A stretch of DNA of 64,000 bases from Azospirillum griseum. Lineage in GTDB: Bacteria; Pseudomonadota; Alphaproteobacteria; Azospirillales; Azospirillaceae. The stretch covers positions 62,001 through 126,000 of the forward strand of contig NZ_RXMA01000004.1 in NCBI RefSeq assembly GCF_003966125.1, read 5' to 3'. How positions within the stretch are numbered: position 1 is the first letter of the stretch; each line of letters opens with the position of its first letter. This document shows, one piece after another, positions 18,011 through 26,964 of this stretch. The notes beneath the pieces were generated by a model. That model was not told the origin of the DNA, searched no databases, and was given only the letters and a program-made list of their open reading frames with translations. A program made the translations under genes and the position numbers.

Positions 18011-19120
18011 TTATTTGGCGGCAACCGCCTGCTTGCTGACCAACGCGCCAAAGACGCCGCCGTTCAGGGCGTGGGCGCTGTGGTCGCCGCTGCGGGTGTC
18101 CACCTCCGCCACCACCGACAGCCCGGGGCGCAGCAGGCCCGACAGGGCGTTGTCGCGCGGCAGGGCGATCCGCACCGGAACCCGCTGAACGATCTTGGTG
18201 AAATTGCCGGTCGCGTTTTCCGGCGGCAGCAGCGAGAATTTCGATCCGGAGGCCGGGGCGAAGCTTTCCACCGTGCCGTCCAGCTTTTGGCCGGGGAAGG
18301 CATCGACCGACACCGCCACGCTTTGCCCGGGCCGCATGTGGGCAAGCTGGGTTTCCTTGAAATTGGCGACGATGTAGACGTCCGGCAGCGGGACCAGCGC
18401 CAGCATCTGCACGCCGGGCCGGGCGTATTGGCCGACCTGCACGCCCCGGTTTCCAACCACCCCATCCACCGCCGCGCGGATGACGGTGTTGTTCAGGTCG
18501 CTGCGGGCGCTGTCCAGCGCCGCCTCGGCCTGGGCCAAGCGCGCTTCGGTTTCTGTGCGGGTGGCGCGTAGAACGTTGACCTGATCGTGTTCGGCGGCCA
18601 GGGCGGCGCGGGCCTTGGCCACCTGGGCCACCGCCTTGCGCAGATCCGCGTCGGAGGTCTCCAGCTTTTGCCGGCTGGTCCAACTGTCGCTGGCCAGCGA
18701 CCGGTTCCGGTCAAAATCCTGCTGGGCGCGGCGCTGCTCGGCCTCCGCGCTCGCCAGGGTGGCGGCGGCCTGATCGATGATGGCGCGTTGCAGTTCCAGC
18801 TTGCTGTCCAGCGTCCCGAGCGCTGCCTTTTGCGCGGCCACCGCTGCTTCGGATTCCAGCAGCTTGGACCGGAAATCACGGTCGTCCAGCACCGCCAGCA
18901 CGTCACCCGCACGCACCAACTGGTTTTCGGCGACCCGGACCTCGCGGACATAGGCCGAGACCTTCGGGCTGACGATGGTGATGTCGCTTTGCACATACGC
19001 GTTGTCGGTCGATTCCAGGAACCGCCCGGTGGTCCACCACCCATAGCCGCTGTACCCGGCACCGCTCAACGCCGCGATCCCGACCGCCGACAGAATGAGT
19101 TTCCGAACGCCCGTCGCCAT
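18011..19120 (-). CDS. EmrA/HlyD-type membrane fusion protein
   Basis: A 369-residue periplasmic adaptor with one N-terminal membrane anchor (LILSAVGIAALSGAGYSGYGWW). It has two lipoyl half-motifs around a long coiled-coil hairpin (about 80-190) and a beta-barrel domain (VGVQVGQYARPG region). TDNAYVQSDITIVSPKVSAYV is the classic EmrA start of the lipoyl domain. I chose ATG 19120 since AAGGA is nine bases upstream; ATG 19126 is possible. Two TetR-type operator palindromes lie just upstream. Confidence 0.92.
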   Translation of the reverse strand: MATGVRKLILSAVGIAALSGAGYSGYGWWTTGRFLESTDNAYVQSDITIVSPKVSAYVREVRVAENQLVRAGDVLAVLDDRDFRSKLLESEAAVAAQKAALGTLDSKLELQRAIIDQAAATLASAEAEQRRAQQDFDRNRSLASDSWTSRQKLETSDADLRKAVAQVAKARAALAAEHDQVNVLRATRTETEARLAQAEAALDSARSDLNNTVIRAAVDGVVGNRGVQVGQYARPGVQMLALVPLPDVYIVANFKETQLAHMRPGQSVAVSVDAFPGQKLDGTVESFAPASGSKFSLLPPENATGNFTKIVQRVPVRIALPRDNALSGLLRPGLSVVAEVDTRSGDHSAHALNGGVFGALVSKQAVAAK

Positions 19121-19184
19121 CACCATCCATCCTTCGCACCCGGATCGGTTCGGCCCTGGTGCCTGCGGTCTGTCGCCGCACCAC

Positions 19185-19203
19185 AAACTGAACCGTTCAG
19201 TTT
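19185..19203. promoter_or_regulatory. TetR-type operator 1
   Basis: AAACTGAAC-C-GTTCAGTTT is a perfect 9-bp inverted repeat around one base. It lies 65 bases upstream of the emrA-like start and matches operator 2. It is a likely binding site for the divergent TetR regulator. Confidence 0.75.
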
Positions 19204-19247
19204 AGTCTTGCCGGAGGATGGAGCGTCGACTACATCTTGTCAAGACC

Positions 19248-19266
19248 GAACTGAACGGTTTAGTTC
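19248..19266. promoter_or_regulatory. TetR-type operator 2, overlapping the regulator promoter
   Basis: GAACTGAAC-G-GTTTAGTTC repeats operator 1 with one arm mismatch; centres are 63 bases apart, close to six helical turns. A TTGTCA at 19237-19242 with TTAGTT 17 bases on would place operator 2 inside the tetR promoter, consistent with autorepression. Confidence 0.72.
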
Positions 19267-19335
19267 TTAGAAGAGGGTTGTCGTCCGATGCGGAACGCGG
19301 TAGGGGCGATGCGGATTGCAACAGACGAGGCGTGC

Positions 19336-19965
19336 ATGACCATTCTGGTGGCTCCTAAGCCCGAAGCGGGTTCCAAACCGGCCCAAATCCTGGAGGCCGC
19401 CGGAAGACTGTTTCTTGAAAACGGCTATGGCGCGGTCAGCATGGACGCGGTCTCGAAAAAGGCCAACGTGTCCAAGGCGACCTTGTACGCCCATTTCGGC
19501 AGCAAGGATGAGCTGTTCCGGGCGATGGTGGCCTGCGAATGCGCCAGTTCCACCCTGGAAGGCATCTGGGACCGGGCGATGGCGATGCCCGCCGCCGATG
19601 GGTTGCGCCTGATCGGCATCACCTTCGTCACATTCGTGCTGTCGCCCAAGGCGCTGGCCGTGCACCGCGTGGTGCTGGGCGAGGCGCACCGCTTTCCCGA
19701 ACTGGCCCGCGCCTTTTACGAAGCGGGACCGGCGCTGATGGTGGCGCGGGTCAGCGCTTATCTGGAGGCGTTGAACGGCCGGGGGGAATTGGCGATTCCC
19801 GACATTGACCTCGCCACCCAGCAGTTTTTCGGCCTCATCAAGGCCAACCTGCACATGAAGCTGTTGTTGTGCCTGACCGAACGCCCCAGCGAGGCCACCA
19901 TTCAGCGCTTCGTCGACGCCGCCGTCGATCTGTTCGTTCGGGGCTATGCCCCATCGGCAATCTGA
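19336..19965 (+). CDS. TetR/AcrR family repressor of the emrAB-like operon
   Basis: A 209-residue TetR regulator. The DNA-binding domain is at the N-terminus (ILEAAGRLFLENGYGAVSMD, then KKANVSKATLYAHFGSKDEL); the C-terminal half is a ligand-binding TetR_C domain of the AefR-like type. Divergent from the efflux operon with twin palindromic operators between them, so it most likely represses both and is released by a pump substrate. ATG 19336 has GAGG five bases upstream; in-frame ATGs at 19288 and 19309 are alternatives that add a non-conserved extension. Confidence 0.88.
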   Translation: MTILVAPKPEAGSKPAQILEAAGRLFLENGYGAVSMDAVSKKANVSKATLYAHFGSKDELFRAMVACECASSTLEGIWDRAMAMPAADGLRLIGITFVTFVLSPKALAVHRVVLGEAHRFPELARAFYEAGPALMVARVSAYLEALNGRGELAIPDIDLATQQFFGLIKANLHMKLLLCLTERPSEATIQRFVDAAVDLFVRGYAPSAI

Positions 19966-20065
19966 GGGAACCCATTGCCCTAAGGGGTAGGCCACCTTGT
20001 CATCGGGAGTTGCATCGGCTAGCGTCCTCGCCATACAGGCGTAATCAGCTCGGCTGGAAAGGCGC

Positions 20066-21265
20066 ATGAACGTCGATACGATTGTCATCGCGCTGGTGAT
20101 CGCGGTGGTGGGGCTGGCCATCGGGGTGTCGGTGCTGCTGGCGTCCCTGAACTACCCGCGTCACATCCGTCACGCGCTGCAATCCTATGGCTACAGCAAG
20201 CTGTTGCTGGCGGTGGCGTTCATGATCGGGGCGTTCCGCGCCAATCTGCCAGCGGACGTTTTTGTGCCGCTGGCCAACGGGCTGGGCGGTGCATCGGTAA
20301 CGCTGAATTACGTGTCCATTCGTCGTCTTCAGGAAAAACACGCGCCGCGCCGCTTCGCCCTTTGGGTCGGGGCGCTGTTGACGCTGGCGTGTTGCGCGGC
20401 GCTGCAAGTCAGCCCGAACGACCTGAATCTGGTGCGGACGATCAGCAGCGCCCTGCTGTGTGTGCTTTTGTTGCTCATCACCGTTGAGTTGCTGGTGTTG
20501 TACCAGGGGCGCGGCGTGGCGCATGTCATGTCCGGGGCGATCCTGCTGATGAATTTCGTCGCCCTGTCGGTGCGGGTGTGGATGAACGTCCGCTACATCG
20601 GCCCGGCCGACGACGCCGCGCTGAGCGAAACGGTGGAGCGCGTGGTCTATGCGGCCGTGTTCATCACCAACGTCATCGGGCCAGTGGTGTTTCTGCTGAT
20701 GGCCAGCGATTCTTTCAACCGCGAACTGCAAGTGCTGGCCAACACCGATGGCCTGACCGGCGTGCTGACCCGCCGACGCTTTTTGGAGTTGGCGGAGATC
20801 GAGTTCGTCCGGGCCAAACGCTATGGCCGCCCGCTGACCCTGCTGATCCTCGACATCGACCGCTTCAAGAGCATCAACGACCGCGCCGGGCACCCGTTTG
20901 GCGACCGGGTCATCAAGGCGGTGGCGCAATGCTGCACCACCCATCTGCGGCCTGAGGATGCCATCGGCCGCCTGGGTGGGGAGGAGTTCGCCGTTCTGCT
21001 GCCGGAAAGTGGGCAGGAGGCGGGGGAACGCATCGCCGAGCGGCTGCGGGCCACCATCGAAGAGAGCGTTGGCGCGCTGGGGGCCGAACAAGGGGTGGCG
21101 GTGACGTGCAGCGTCGGCGGTGTGGCGCTGAGTTCCCATCACGGCGGCCTGTCCACCCTGATCGAGCTGGCCGACGCGGCGCTGTACGAGGCCAAGGACC
21201 GGGGGCGCAACCGGGTCTGCTTCGCCAACGCCCCCATCACCCGCAGCCTGTCCATGCAAGCCTGA
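20066..21265 (+). CDS. Membrane diguanylate cyclase (GGDEF)
   Basis: A 399-residue inner-membrane protein that should make c-di-GMP. About six hydrophobic segments in residues 5-220 form an unclassified sensor. A GGDEF domain follows (TDGLTGVLTRRRFLELAEIE; LDIDRFKSINDRAGHPFGD). The active site is GGEEF and is intact. An RxxD inhibitory site (RPED) lies five residues before it, so product inhibition is expected. Single-gene unit; the stop codon sits within a CAAGCC/GGCTTG hairpin. Confidence 0.93.
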   Translation: MNVDTIVIALVIAVVGLAIGVSVLLASLNYPRHIRHALQSYGYSKLLLAVAFMIGAFRANLPADVFVPLANGLGGASVTLNYVSIRRLQEKHAPRRFALWVGALLTLACCAALQVSPNDLNLVRTISSALLCVLLLLITVELLVLYQGRGVAHVMSGAILLMNFVALSVRVWMNVRYIGPADDAALSETVERVVYAAVFITNVIGPVVFLLMASDSFNRELQVLANTDGLTGVLTRRRFLELAEIEFVRAKRYGRPLTLLILDIDRFKSINDRAGHPFGDRVIKAVAQCCTTHLRPEDAIGRLGGEEFAVLLPESGQEAGERIAERLRATIEESVGALGAEQGVAVTCSVGGVALSSHHGGLSTLIELADAALYEAKDRGRNRVCFANAPITRSLSMQA

Positions 21266-21386
21266 CGGCGGGCTTGTGAGAAAGACGGGTCTGCGCCAAG
21301 CCCGGCTTTACGCCCGCCCCGGCTTGCCCCATTATCCGCGCCACCCGCCCGGACGGCGATGCCGGGCCTTTTGACGAACAGAGCAG

Positions 21387-22559
21387 ATGGTCGCGGTTCT
21401 TTCCAATCTCGGGTCCGGCGGGCTGGAGCCTCAGCGCGCGCAACTCACCCTCGGCACCAAATTCCGGCTCATCAATTGGGGGCTGGTTCTGCTGGTGGCC
21501 GTCATCACCTCGGTCGGGGTGGCGTTGCTCTATTCGGCGGCGGGCGGGCATTGGAAGCCCTGGGCGCAGCCGCAGTTGGTGCGCGCGGTTCCCGGCTTCG
21601 TGCTGATGCTGACCATCGCCCTGATCGACGTCCGCCACCTGATGAAATCGGCCTACATCATCTTTTTCCTGGTGCTGTGCCTGCTGGTGGCGGTGGAGAT
21701 GATGGGCCGCATCGGCATGGGGGCGCAGCGCTGGATCGATCTGGGATTCTTCCAGCTTCAGCCGTCGGAACTGATGAAACCGGCGCTGACGCTGGCGCTG
21801 GCCCGCTATTTCCACGGCATCACGCTGGACCAGATCGGGCGGCCGTTGCTGCTGATTCCGCCCCTGCTGCTGGTCTTCACACCGGTGGCCTTTGTGCTGA
21901 TGCAGCCCAATCTCGGCACCTCGCTGTTGCTGATCATGGGCAGCGGGGCGGTGTTCTTCGCCGCCGGGGTGCGGATTTGGAAGTTCCTGGTGGTGATCGG
22001 CGGCGGCGTGGGCGCGATCCCGGTGGCGTGGGAGTTCCTGCACGATTACCAGAAGCAGCGCGTCTACACCTTCCTCGATCCCGAAACCGATCCGCTCGGG
22101 GCCGGTTACAACATCCTGCAATCGAAGATCGCGCTGGGATCGGGCGGTCTGTTCGGCAAAGGATTCATGTCCGGCTCGCAAAGCCAGTTGATGTTTTTGC
22201 CGGAAAAGCACACCGACTTCATCTTCGTCGTGCTGGCCGAAGAGTTCGGCATGGCCGGGGCGGTGGCGCTGCTGGCGCTCTACCTCATCCTGTTGATTTA
22301 CGGCTGGGTGATCGCGCTGAGCTGCCGCAGCCAGTTCGCCCGGCTGGTGGCGGTGGGGATGACGACTCAGTTCTTCCTGTACGTCATCGTCAACGTGTCG
22401 ATGGTGATGGGGCTGATTCCGGTGGTGGGGATTCCGTTGCCGCTGGTGTCCTATGGCGGGTCGGCGATGATGACCCTGATGATCGGCGTCGGTTTGTTGT
22501 TGAGCATGTCCGTCCACCGCGAGATCCGCATTCCCAAGAGCGGCGTCACCGAAATGTGA
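21387..22559 (+). CDS. rodA: Rod shape-determining peptidoglycan glycosyltransferase RodA
   Basis: A 390-residue SEDS-family protein with about ten membrane helices. SEDS glycosyltransferases polymerise lipid II during cell elongation together with PBP2. Family signatures: GAQRWIDLGFFQLQPSELMKPA, MQPNLGTSLL, and the C-terminal IPVVGIPLPLVSYGGSAM. RodA rather than FtsW is favoured by length and by the short N-terminus. The usual mrdA/mreBCD neighbours are not visible upstream; the gene stands between a diguanylate cyclase and the convergent liv genes. Confidence 0.9.
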   Translation: MVAVLSNLGSGGLEPQRAQLTLGTKFRLINWGLVLLVAVITSVGVALLYSAAGGHWKPWAQPQLVRAVPGFVLMLTIALIDVRHLMKSAYIIFFLVLCLLVAVEMMGRIGMGAQRWIDLGFFQLQPSELMKPALTLALARYFHGITLDQIGRPLLLIPPLLLVFTPVAFVLMQPNLGTSLLLIMGSGAVFFAAGVRIWKFLVVIGGGVGAIPVAWEFLHDYQKQRVYTFLDPETDPLGAGYNILQSKIALGSGGLFGKGFMSGSQSQLMFLPEKHTDFIFVVLAEEFGMAGAVALLALYLILLIYGWVIALSCRSQFARLVAVGMTTQFFLYVIVNVSMVMGLIPVVGIPLPLVSYGGSAMMTLMIGVGLLLSMSVHREIRIPKSGVTEM

Positions 22560-22580
22560 GGGCGACGGTGGGGAGGCGGA

Positions 22581-23309
22581 TCACGCCTCCTCCGCCCCCA
22601 GATAGGATTCGATCACGCGGGGATCGGAGACAACCTCGGGTGGTGTTCCGTCGGCGATCTTTTCGCCGTGGTCGAGAACGACGACGTGATCGGACAGCGC
22701 CATCACCGCGCGCATCACATGCTCGATCATCAGGATGGTGATGCCCTCGCGCCGGTTCAGGTCGCGCAGCACCGCCACCATGCGGTCCACCTCGGTGGGG
22801 CGCAGCCCGGCCAGCACCTCGTCCAGCAGCAGCAGGGTCGGCCGGGTGGCGAGCGCGCGGGCGACCTCCAGCCGCTTGCGGTCGGGCAAGGTCAGGCTGC
22901 GGGCCGGGCGCTGCGCCGCGTCGGCCATCTCCAGCCTTTCCAGCAGGGCGCGGGCCTGCCGACGCGCCACCTCGACCGAGCGTTCGCGGGCGAGCGCCCC
23001 GACCATCACATTCTCTTCCACCGTCAAGTGCCCAAAGGGCTTGACGATCTGGAAGGTGCGGCCGATCCCGGCGGCGCAGACCTGGTTGGGCTTCAGCCCG
23101 GTCAGCCGGGTTCCCTTCAGGGTGACGCTGCCCTCGTCGGGCGGAAACACCCCGGCGATCAGGTTGAAGCTGGTGGTCTTGCCCGCCCCGTTCGGGCCGA
23201 TCAGCGCCAGGATGCGCCCCTCCGGCACGGTGAAGGACAGGTTCGACACCGCCTTCAGCCCGCGAAACCGCTTGGACAGGGACTCGACGGTCAGCAGGGC
23301 GGTGCTCAT
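22581..23309 (-). CDS. livG: Branched-chain amino-acid ABC transporter ATP-binding protein LivG-like
   Basis: A 242-residue ABC ATPase. Walker A is GPNGAGKTT, Walker B is LLLLDEVLAG, and the signature region reads LTLPDRKRLEVARAL, a degenerate form seen in LivG-type proteins. MSTALLTVESLSKRFRGLKA is the natural start at 23309; it overlaps livM by four bases. It is the last gene of a livH-livM-livG set. A second ATPase (livF) and the binding protein (livK) are not in the neighbourhood. Confidence 0.85.
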   Translation of the reverse strand: MSTALLTVESLSKRFRGLKAVSNLSFTVPEGRILALIGPNGAGKTTSFNLIAGVFPPDEGSVTLKGTRLTGLKPNQVCAAGIGRTFQIVKPFGHLTVEENVMVGALARERSVEVARRQARALLERLEMADAAQRPARSLTLPDRKRLEVARALATRPTLLLLDEVLAGLRPTEVDRMVAVLRDLNRREGITILMIEHVMRAVMALSDHVVVLDHGEKIADGTPPEVVSDPRVIESYLGAEEA

Positions 23310-24364
23310 CGCGCGTCCTCCCCCTCGGCGTTGGCGCGGACCAGACCCAGGCGGCGGGCCAGCCACGGCCACACCCCATCGGGGCGGAACACGACGATCA
23401 CCACCAGGGCGACGCCGTAGAAGAGTTGCTTCAGCCCCGGCAGCTCCAGCCCGCTCACCTCCAGCAGGAAGGTCAGCCCCTCCCCCATCGGGGTCAGGAT
23501 GAAGGCCCCCAGGATCGGGCCGATCAGCGTGCCGATGCCGCCGACGATGGCGGGCAGGATGATCTCGATGGACCGGCCCATCGAAAACACCTGCTCCGGG
23601 AACAGGTTGTTGAAGTAGAAGGCCTGGAACACCCCGCCCAGCGCGGTCAGGGCGGAGGACACCGCCACGGCGGTCATCCGCGCGGTGAACAGATCGACGC
23701 CGACGGCCTCCGCCGCCTCCGCGTCCTCGCGCACCGCCAGCCATTGATAGCCCAAACGGCTGTGCAGCAGCGCCCGCGCCAGCAGCAACGCCGCCCCGGT
23801 CAAGGCGAGGATGACGTAATAGAACAGCAGCGGCGAGCCGCGCAGGTTCAGCGGGTCGCTGACCCCGGCCTCCACCGGCAGGAAGAAGCCGCCCGACCCG
23901 CCCAGCCATTGGATGTGGTCGAAGCCGACGCGCGCCACCTCGGCAAAGGCGATGGTCAGCAGGGCGAAATGGACGCCCTTGACGCCAAAGCGGAAGCCCA
24001 GAAAGCCGATGCCGCAGCCCGCCGCCACCGCGACCAGCATGGCCAGCAGCGCCCCAGCCCAGGGGCCGACGCCGAAATGGACGAACAGCGCGGCGCTGGC
24101 GTAGGCCCCCAACCCGACATAGAGCGCGTGGCCCAGCGACAGCAGGCCGGAAAAGCCCATCATCACGTTCCACGCCTGCCCGACATAGGCGAACCACAGC
24201 ACGGTCGTCAGCACCGACAGCAGATAGCGGTCGGCCACCAGCGGGGCCAGCAGCAGCGCCACCCCGCCCAGCGCCAGCAACGCCGCGCCGCGCCCGGTGG
24301 CCGCCCCGGCGTTGGCCCCGCCCAACAGCGCGATGCCGACAGGAGAAGCGCCCCGATTCGTCAT
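23306..24364 (-). CDS. livM: Branched-chain amino-acid ABC transporter permease LivM-like
   Basis: A 352-residue permease with about nine to ten hydrophobic helices. Family motifs are WNVMMGFSGLLSLGHALYVGLGAYASA and IEIILPAIVGGIGTLIGPILGA. It overlaps livH and livG by ATGA-type junctions, so the three are one transcript. It forms the inner-membrane pore with LivH; the true substrate could be another short amide or amino acid. Confidence 0.88.
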   Translation of the reverse strand: MTNRGASPVGIALLGGANAGAATGRGAALLALGGVALLLAPLVADRYLLSVLTTVLWFAYVGQAWNVMMGFSGLLSLGHALYVGLGAYASAALFVHFGVGPWAGALLAMLVAVAAGCGIGFLGFRFGVKGVHFALLTIAFAEVARVGFDHIQWLGGSGGFFLPVEAGVSDPLNLRGSPLLFYYVILALTGAALLLARALLHSRLGYQWLAVREDAEAAEAVGVDLFTARMTAVAVSSALTALGGVFQAFYFNNLFPEQVFSMGRSIEIILPAIVGGIGTLIGPILGAFILTPMGEGLTFLLEVSGLELPGLKQLFYGVALVVIVVFRPDGVWPWLARRLGLVRANAEGEDAR

Positions 24365-25230
24365 GACCGTTTCCCCAGCAGCCCTTGCGGCCGCAGCAGC
24401 AGCACCAGGATCAACACGCCATAGCTGAACAGCGATTTCAGCGACGGCGACAGCAGAAAGCCCGCCAGCGTTTCCGACACGCCGATCAGCACCCCGCCCA
24501 GCAGCGCGCCGGGCAGGCTGCCCAGCCCGCCGACGATGACGATGATGAAGCTCAACAGCGTGTATTCCGGGGCCAGTTGCGGCCGGGCATCGACCAGCAG
24601 CGTCATCAACGCCCCCGCCGCCCCCACCACCGCCGCGCCGATGCCAAAGGTCAGCGCGTACAGCCCATCCAGGTTCAGCCCGACGACGCGCGCGCCCAGC
24701 GGGTTGTCGGCGCAGGCGCGGATGGCCTTGCCGGTGCGGGTGAAGCGGAAAAAGGCGAACAGCGCCACGGCGATGCCGATGGCCGCCACCCCGGCGCGCA
24801 CCCGCACGGCGTCGAGCAGCATCGGCCCGATCTCCAGCGTGTCGAAGCCATAGGGAACCATGACGTTGCGCGAATCCGGCCCGAACAGCATCAGCATGCC
24901 GTTGACCAGAATGGTGGCGATGCCCAGCAGCAGGATGAACTGCATGTGCTCCGGCCGCTCGACAAAGCGGTTGACCAGCCCGCGTTGCAGGCCCCAGCCG
25001 CAGACGAACAGCAGCGCGGCGACGATGGGGGCCGACAGCAGCGGGTCCAACCCGGCGTAGCCCGCCAGCAGCACCGCGCCATACATCCCCGCCACCATCA
25101 TTTCGCCATGGGCGAAATTGACGACGCGAACCACGCCAAAAATCACCGACAGCCCCAACGCCGCCAGCCCATAGACCAGCCCGGCGAGCAACCCCGACGC
25201 GGCGATGTTCAGGTAATAGTCAATGGGCAT
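24361..25230 (-). CDS. livH: Branched-chain amino-acid ABC transporter permease LivH-like
   Basis: A 289-residue permease. Motifs: GLVYGLAALGLSVIFGVVRVVNFAHGEMMV near the N-terminus and FIIVIVGGLGSLPGALLGGVLIG near the C-terminus. Starts at GTG 25251, ATG 25242 and ATG 25230 are all in frame and none has a convincing ribosome site; 25230 gives the usual MPIDYYLNIAASGL N-terminus. It is the first gene of the operon, next to a repeat-containing accessory region. Confidence 0.87.
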   Translation of the reverse strand: MPIDYYLNIAASGLLAGLVYGLAALGLSVIFGVVRVVNFAHGEMMVAGMYGAVLLAGYAGLDPLLSAPIVAALLFVCGWGLQRGLVNRFVERPEHMQFILLLGIATILVNGMLMLFGPDSRNVMVPYGFDTLEIGPMLLDAVRVRAGVAAIGIAVALFAFFRFTRTGKAIRACADNPLGARVVGLNLDGLYALTFGIGAAVVGAAGALMTLLVDARPQLAPEYTLLSFIIVIVGGLGSLPGALLGGVLIGVSETLAGFLLSPSLKSLFSYGVLILVLLLRPQGLLGKRS

Positions 25231-25337
25231 ACCGGACCGCATGGACAGCACAGGGGAACCAGCGGCGTACCAGCCCCACCCGTTCCAGGCAAGAGAAGAT
25301 CGCGGCGACGGCGCGGGGGCCGGGTGAATGGACCCTA

Positions 25338-25383
25338 TGAAACATGGTGCAACAGGTTTCGGGCGCGTGTTTCACGGTTCCAC
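25338..25383. repeat. 46-base imperfect repeat, copy 1
   Basis: Starts TGAAACATGGTGCAACAGG and ends CACGGTTCCAC. About three quarters of positions match copy 2, with TGAAACA, AACAGGTTTC and TTCCAC blocks fully conserved. Confidence 0.6.
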
Positions 25384-25424
25384 GGGGGGGCAGGGGCGGC
25401 GTTTGGGCGGGCGAGTGGAACGTT

Positions 25425-25470
25425 TGAAACACCGTGAAACAGGTTTCCAGCCTGTGTTCCAGTGTTCCAC
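25425..25470. repeat. 46-base imperfect repeat, copy 2
   Basis: Starts TGAAACACCGTGAAACAGG and ends AGTGTTCCAC, 87 bases after copy 1 and in the same orientation. Internal TGTTCCA duplication. Origin unknown; it may be the relic of a longer tandem array. Confidence 0.6.
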
Positions 25471-25686
25471 CGTCGCGCAGGGGCTGGGCGGGCGTGGGGG
25501 GATGGGCGGGGTGATGGGGGAACGGCATGGCGGCCTCGCGAATAATAGGCTGAAAATCCTATCAGAAGCGCGTGGAGGGAGCCATGGGGCGGTGCAATCG
25601 GTCAGAGTCGGGCGGACGATGCCAAGGGAACTCGGGTGATTGGATGGACGCGGATGACCGGGGCGCATTCAATCTCTGAGGATATG

Positions 25687-26019
25687 TCAAAGTTGGCCCT
25701 GCCGATGCCCAGAAAATGACGAAGACCGCTCGCTGAATGTCGACGGCCTCGCTGTCGCGAATAAGTAAATAGGCGGGTTAGTTGGGCCGAAGGGGCCTTG
25801 GGTCACAGTTGAAGTGCGGCTTGGCAGCTCATGATTGGTGCTCAAGTACGCCACCAACTTTTCATCGGTTCGATCTACCCCAGGGCGAACGCCGACAGGC
25901 ATAACCGATGCGATCAACCGCAACCCGTTGAATCCATCACTCCTGCCTGACCTGAACCTTAGTGACGGCACATCAGTCGTTCCCCCAGTTGTATCAGCTT
26001 GACGAATGTAATGATGCAT
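25687..26019 (-). CDS. Doubtful hypothetical protein
   Basis: A 110-residue open frame (segments such as LRLIASVMPVGVRPGVDRTD and TQGPFGPTNPPIYLFATARP) with no recognised domain. It lies in the gene-poor stretch and could be a remnant of a mobile-element gene or chance. No clear ribosome site was found. Confidence 0.25.
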   Translation of the reverse strand: MHHYIRQADTTGGTTDVPSLRFRSGRSDGFNGLRLIASVMPVGVRPGVDRTDEKLVAYLSTNHELPSRTSTVTQGPFGPTNPPIYLFATARPSTFSERSSSFSGHRQGQL

Positions 26020-26034
26020 GTTACATGAATCCTC

Positions 26035-26964
26035 ATGAACATCGAACGCCGCTTCACTTCTCGGGGGAACCCGTACGCAAAGGTCGCAAAAAGCGCGAAT
26101 TTTTTTCGCGGCTGCACACCTGCATTGAGCTTTTCTGACGCCGATGACGCCTCAGCCGCTCTGATTTCTGCAGTTTGTTCAAGTGCATTCAAAGATGTTC
26201 CTGCCCTTGTAGAAGCAATTGTCGCATGGTCTCTCAATGATAGTCGGTTAATTCGCCAAGCCTTTATTGATCTTTCCAATCTAATCCCAACAAAATACAT
26301 AGCTGAGTTAGGATTTAATCCTGAACAAGCAGCCCAGCTTACCAAAAAGCAAAGGGCAAATTTTTGGCATAATTTTGCAATTGAACTAACATCAGGTCAA
26401 ATTGACAACGACACTGAGAGCGAGGAAAGCGAACCAGTTTATGCCGGTGGTGAGGCGCTATTCTCTCTGCCACCCATGGATTTTCGTACAGCAAGCTGGA
26501 TATGGGGGCTCGACGGCAACGGATTTCGTGCTGACGACAACTTTGTATACGCAATTTATGCCTTTGGGCGCACAGCGTTTTCTCGCGTCGTAGGATGCAT
26601 CAACCAATCGCGAAAGAGGCAGATCCCCTATCCCGCAAGCCGACCGCCGCTGACGCGTTGGCAGGTTATGACATTCTCATTACAAACTGGGCATCCCCCG
26701 CCGCTCTCCACGATAGACAATACCCACCCGAACCAAAAAGGTGAGTTACGGGTGGATTATTCTACTTTTCGTGGAGAAAAAGATGTCCATCGTCAGTTTT
26801 GCCGATCAGCAACTCGAAGACCTGTATCGGACAGGTACGTGCCGCAATCGCGGCCCGGACCTTATCGACCGTATTCTAATGGCCCTCGACCGCATGAACG
26901 CGGTCACTCGCCTGCAGGATCTGCACTTCCCGCGCTCTCTGCGCCTCACAAAAGATGTGCGTGA
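26035..26964 (+). CDS. Hypothetical protein of AT-richer composition, 3' end overlapping the higB-like gene
   Basis: A 309-codon frame I do not recognise. The first roughly 190 residues look like real protein in a lower-GC codon style (DVPALVEAIVAWSLNDSRLI; FIDLSNLIPTKYIAELGFNP; FWHNFAIELTSGQID). After about base 26600 the composition changes and the tail becomes Pro/Arg-rich and overlaps the toxin gene by about 180 bases in another frame. The likely explanation is a foreign gene whose true 3' end has been lost, so the tail is probably not native. No function can be assigned. Confidence 0.45.
   Translation: MNIERRFTSRGNPYAKVAKSANFFRGCTPALSFSDADDASAALISAVCSSAFKDVPALVEAIVAWSLNDSRLIRQAFIDLSNLIPTKYIAELGFNPEQAAQLTKKQRANFWHNFAIELTSGQIDNDTESEESEPVYAGGEALFSLPPMDFRTASWIWGLDGNGFRADDNFVYAIYAFGRTAFSRVVGCINQSRKRQIPYPASRPPLTRWQVMTFSLQTGHPPPLSTIDNTHPNQKGELRVDYSTFRGEKDVHRQFCRSATRRPVSDRYVPQSRPGPYRPYSNGPRPHERGHSPAGSALPALSAPHKRCA

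Larger units (their letters stand above)
25252..26034. other. Gene-poor accessory stretch upstream of livH
   Basis: About 780 bases between livH and a hypothetical gene. The first part holds two diverged copies of a 46-base repeat. The second part (from about 25640) is less GC-rich and has only one doubtful minus-strand frame (25687-26019). I see no convincing livH promoter, no transposase and no tRNA. Confidence 0.5.

Noticed and set aside
25338..25470. CRISPR-like array
   Set aside because: Only two diverged copies, with no uniform repeat and no cas genes.
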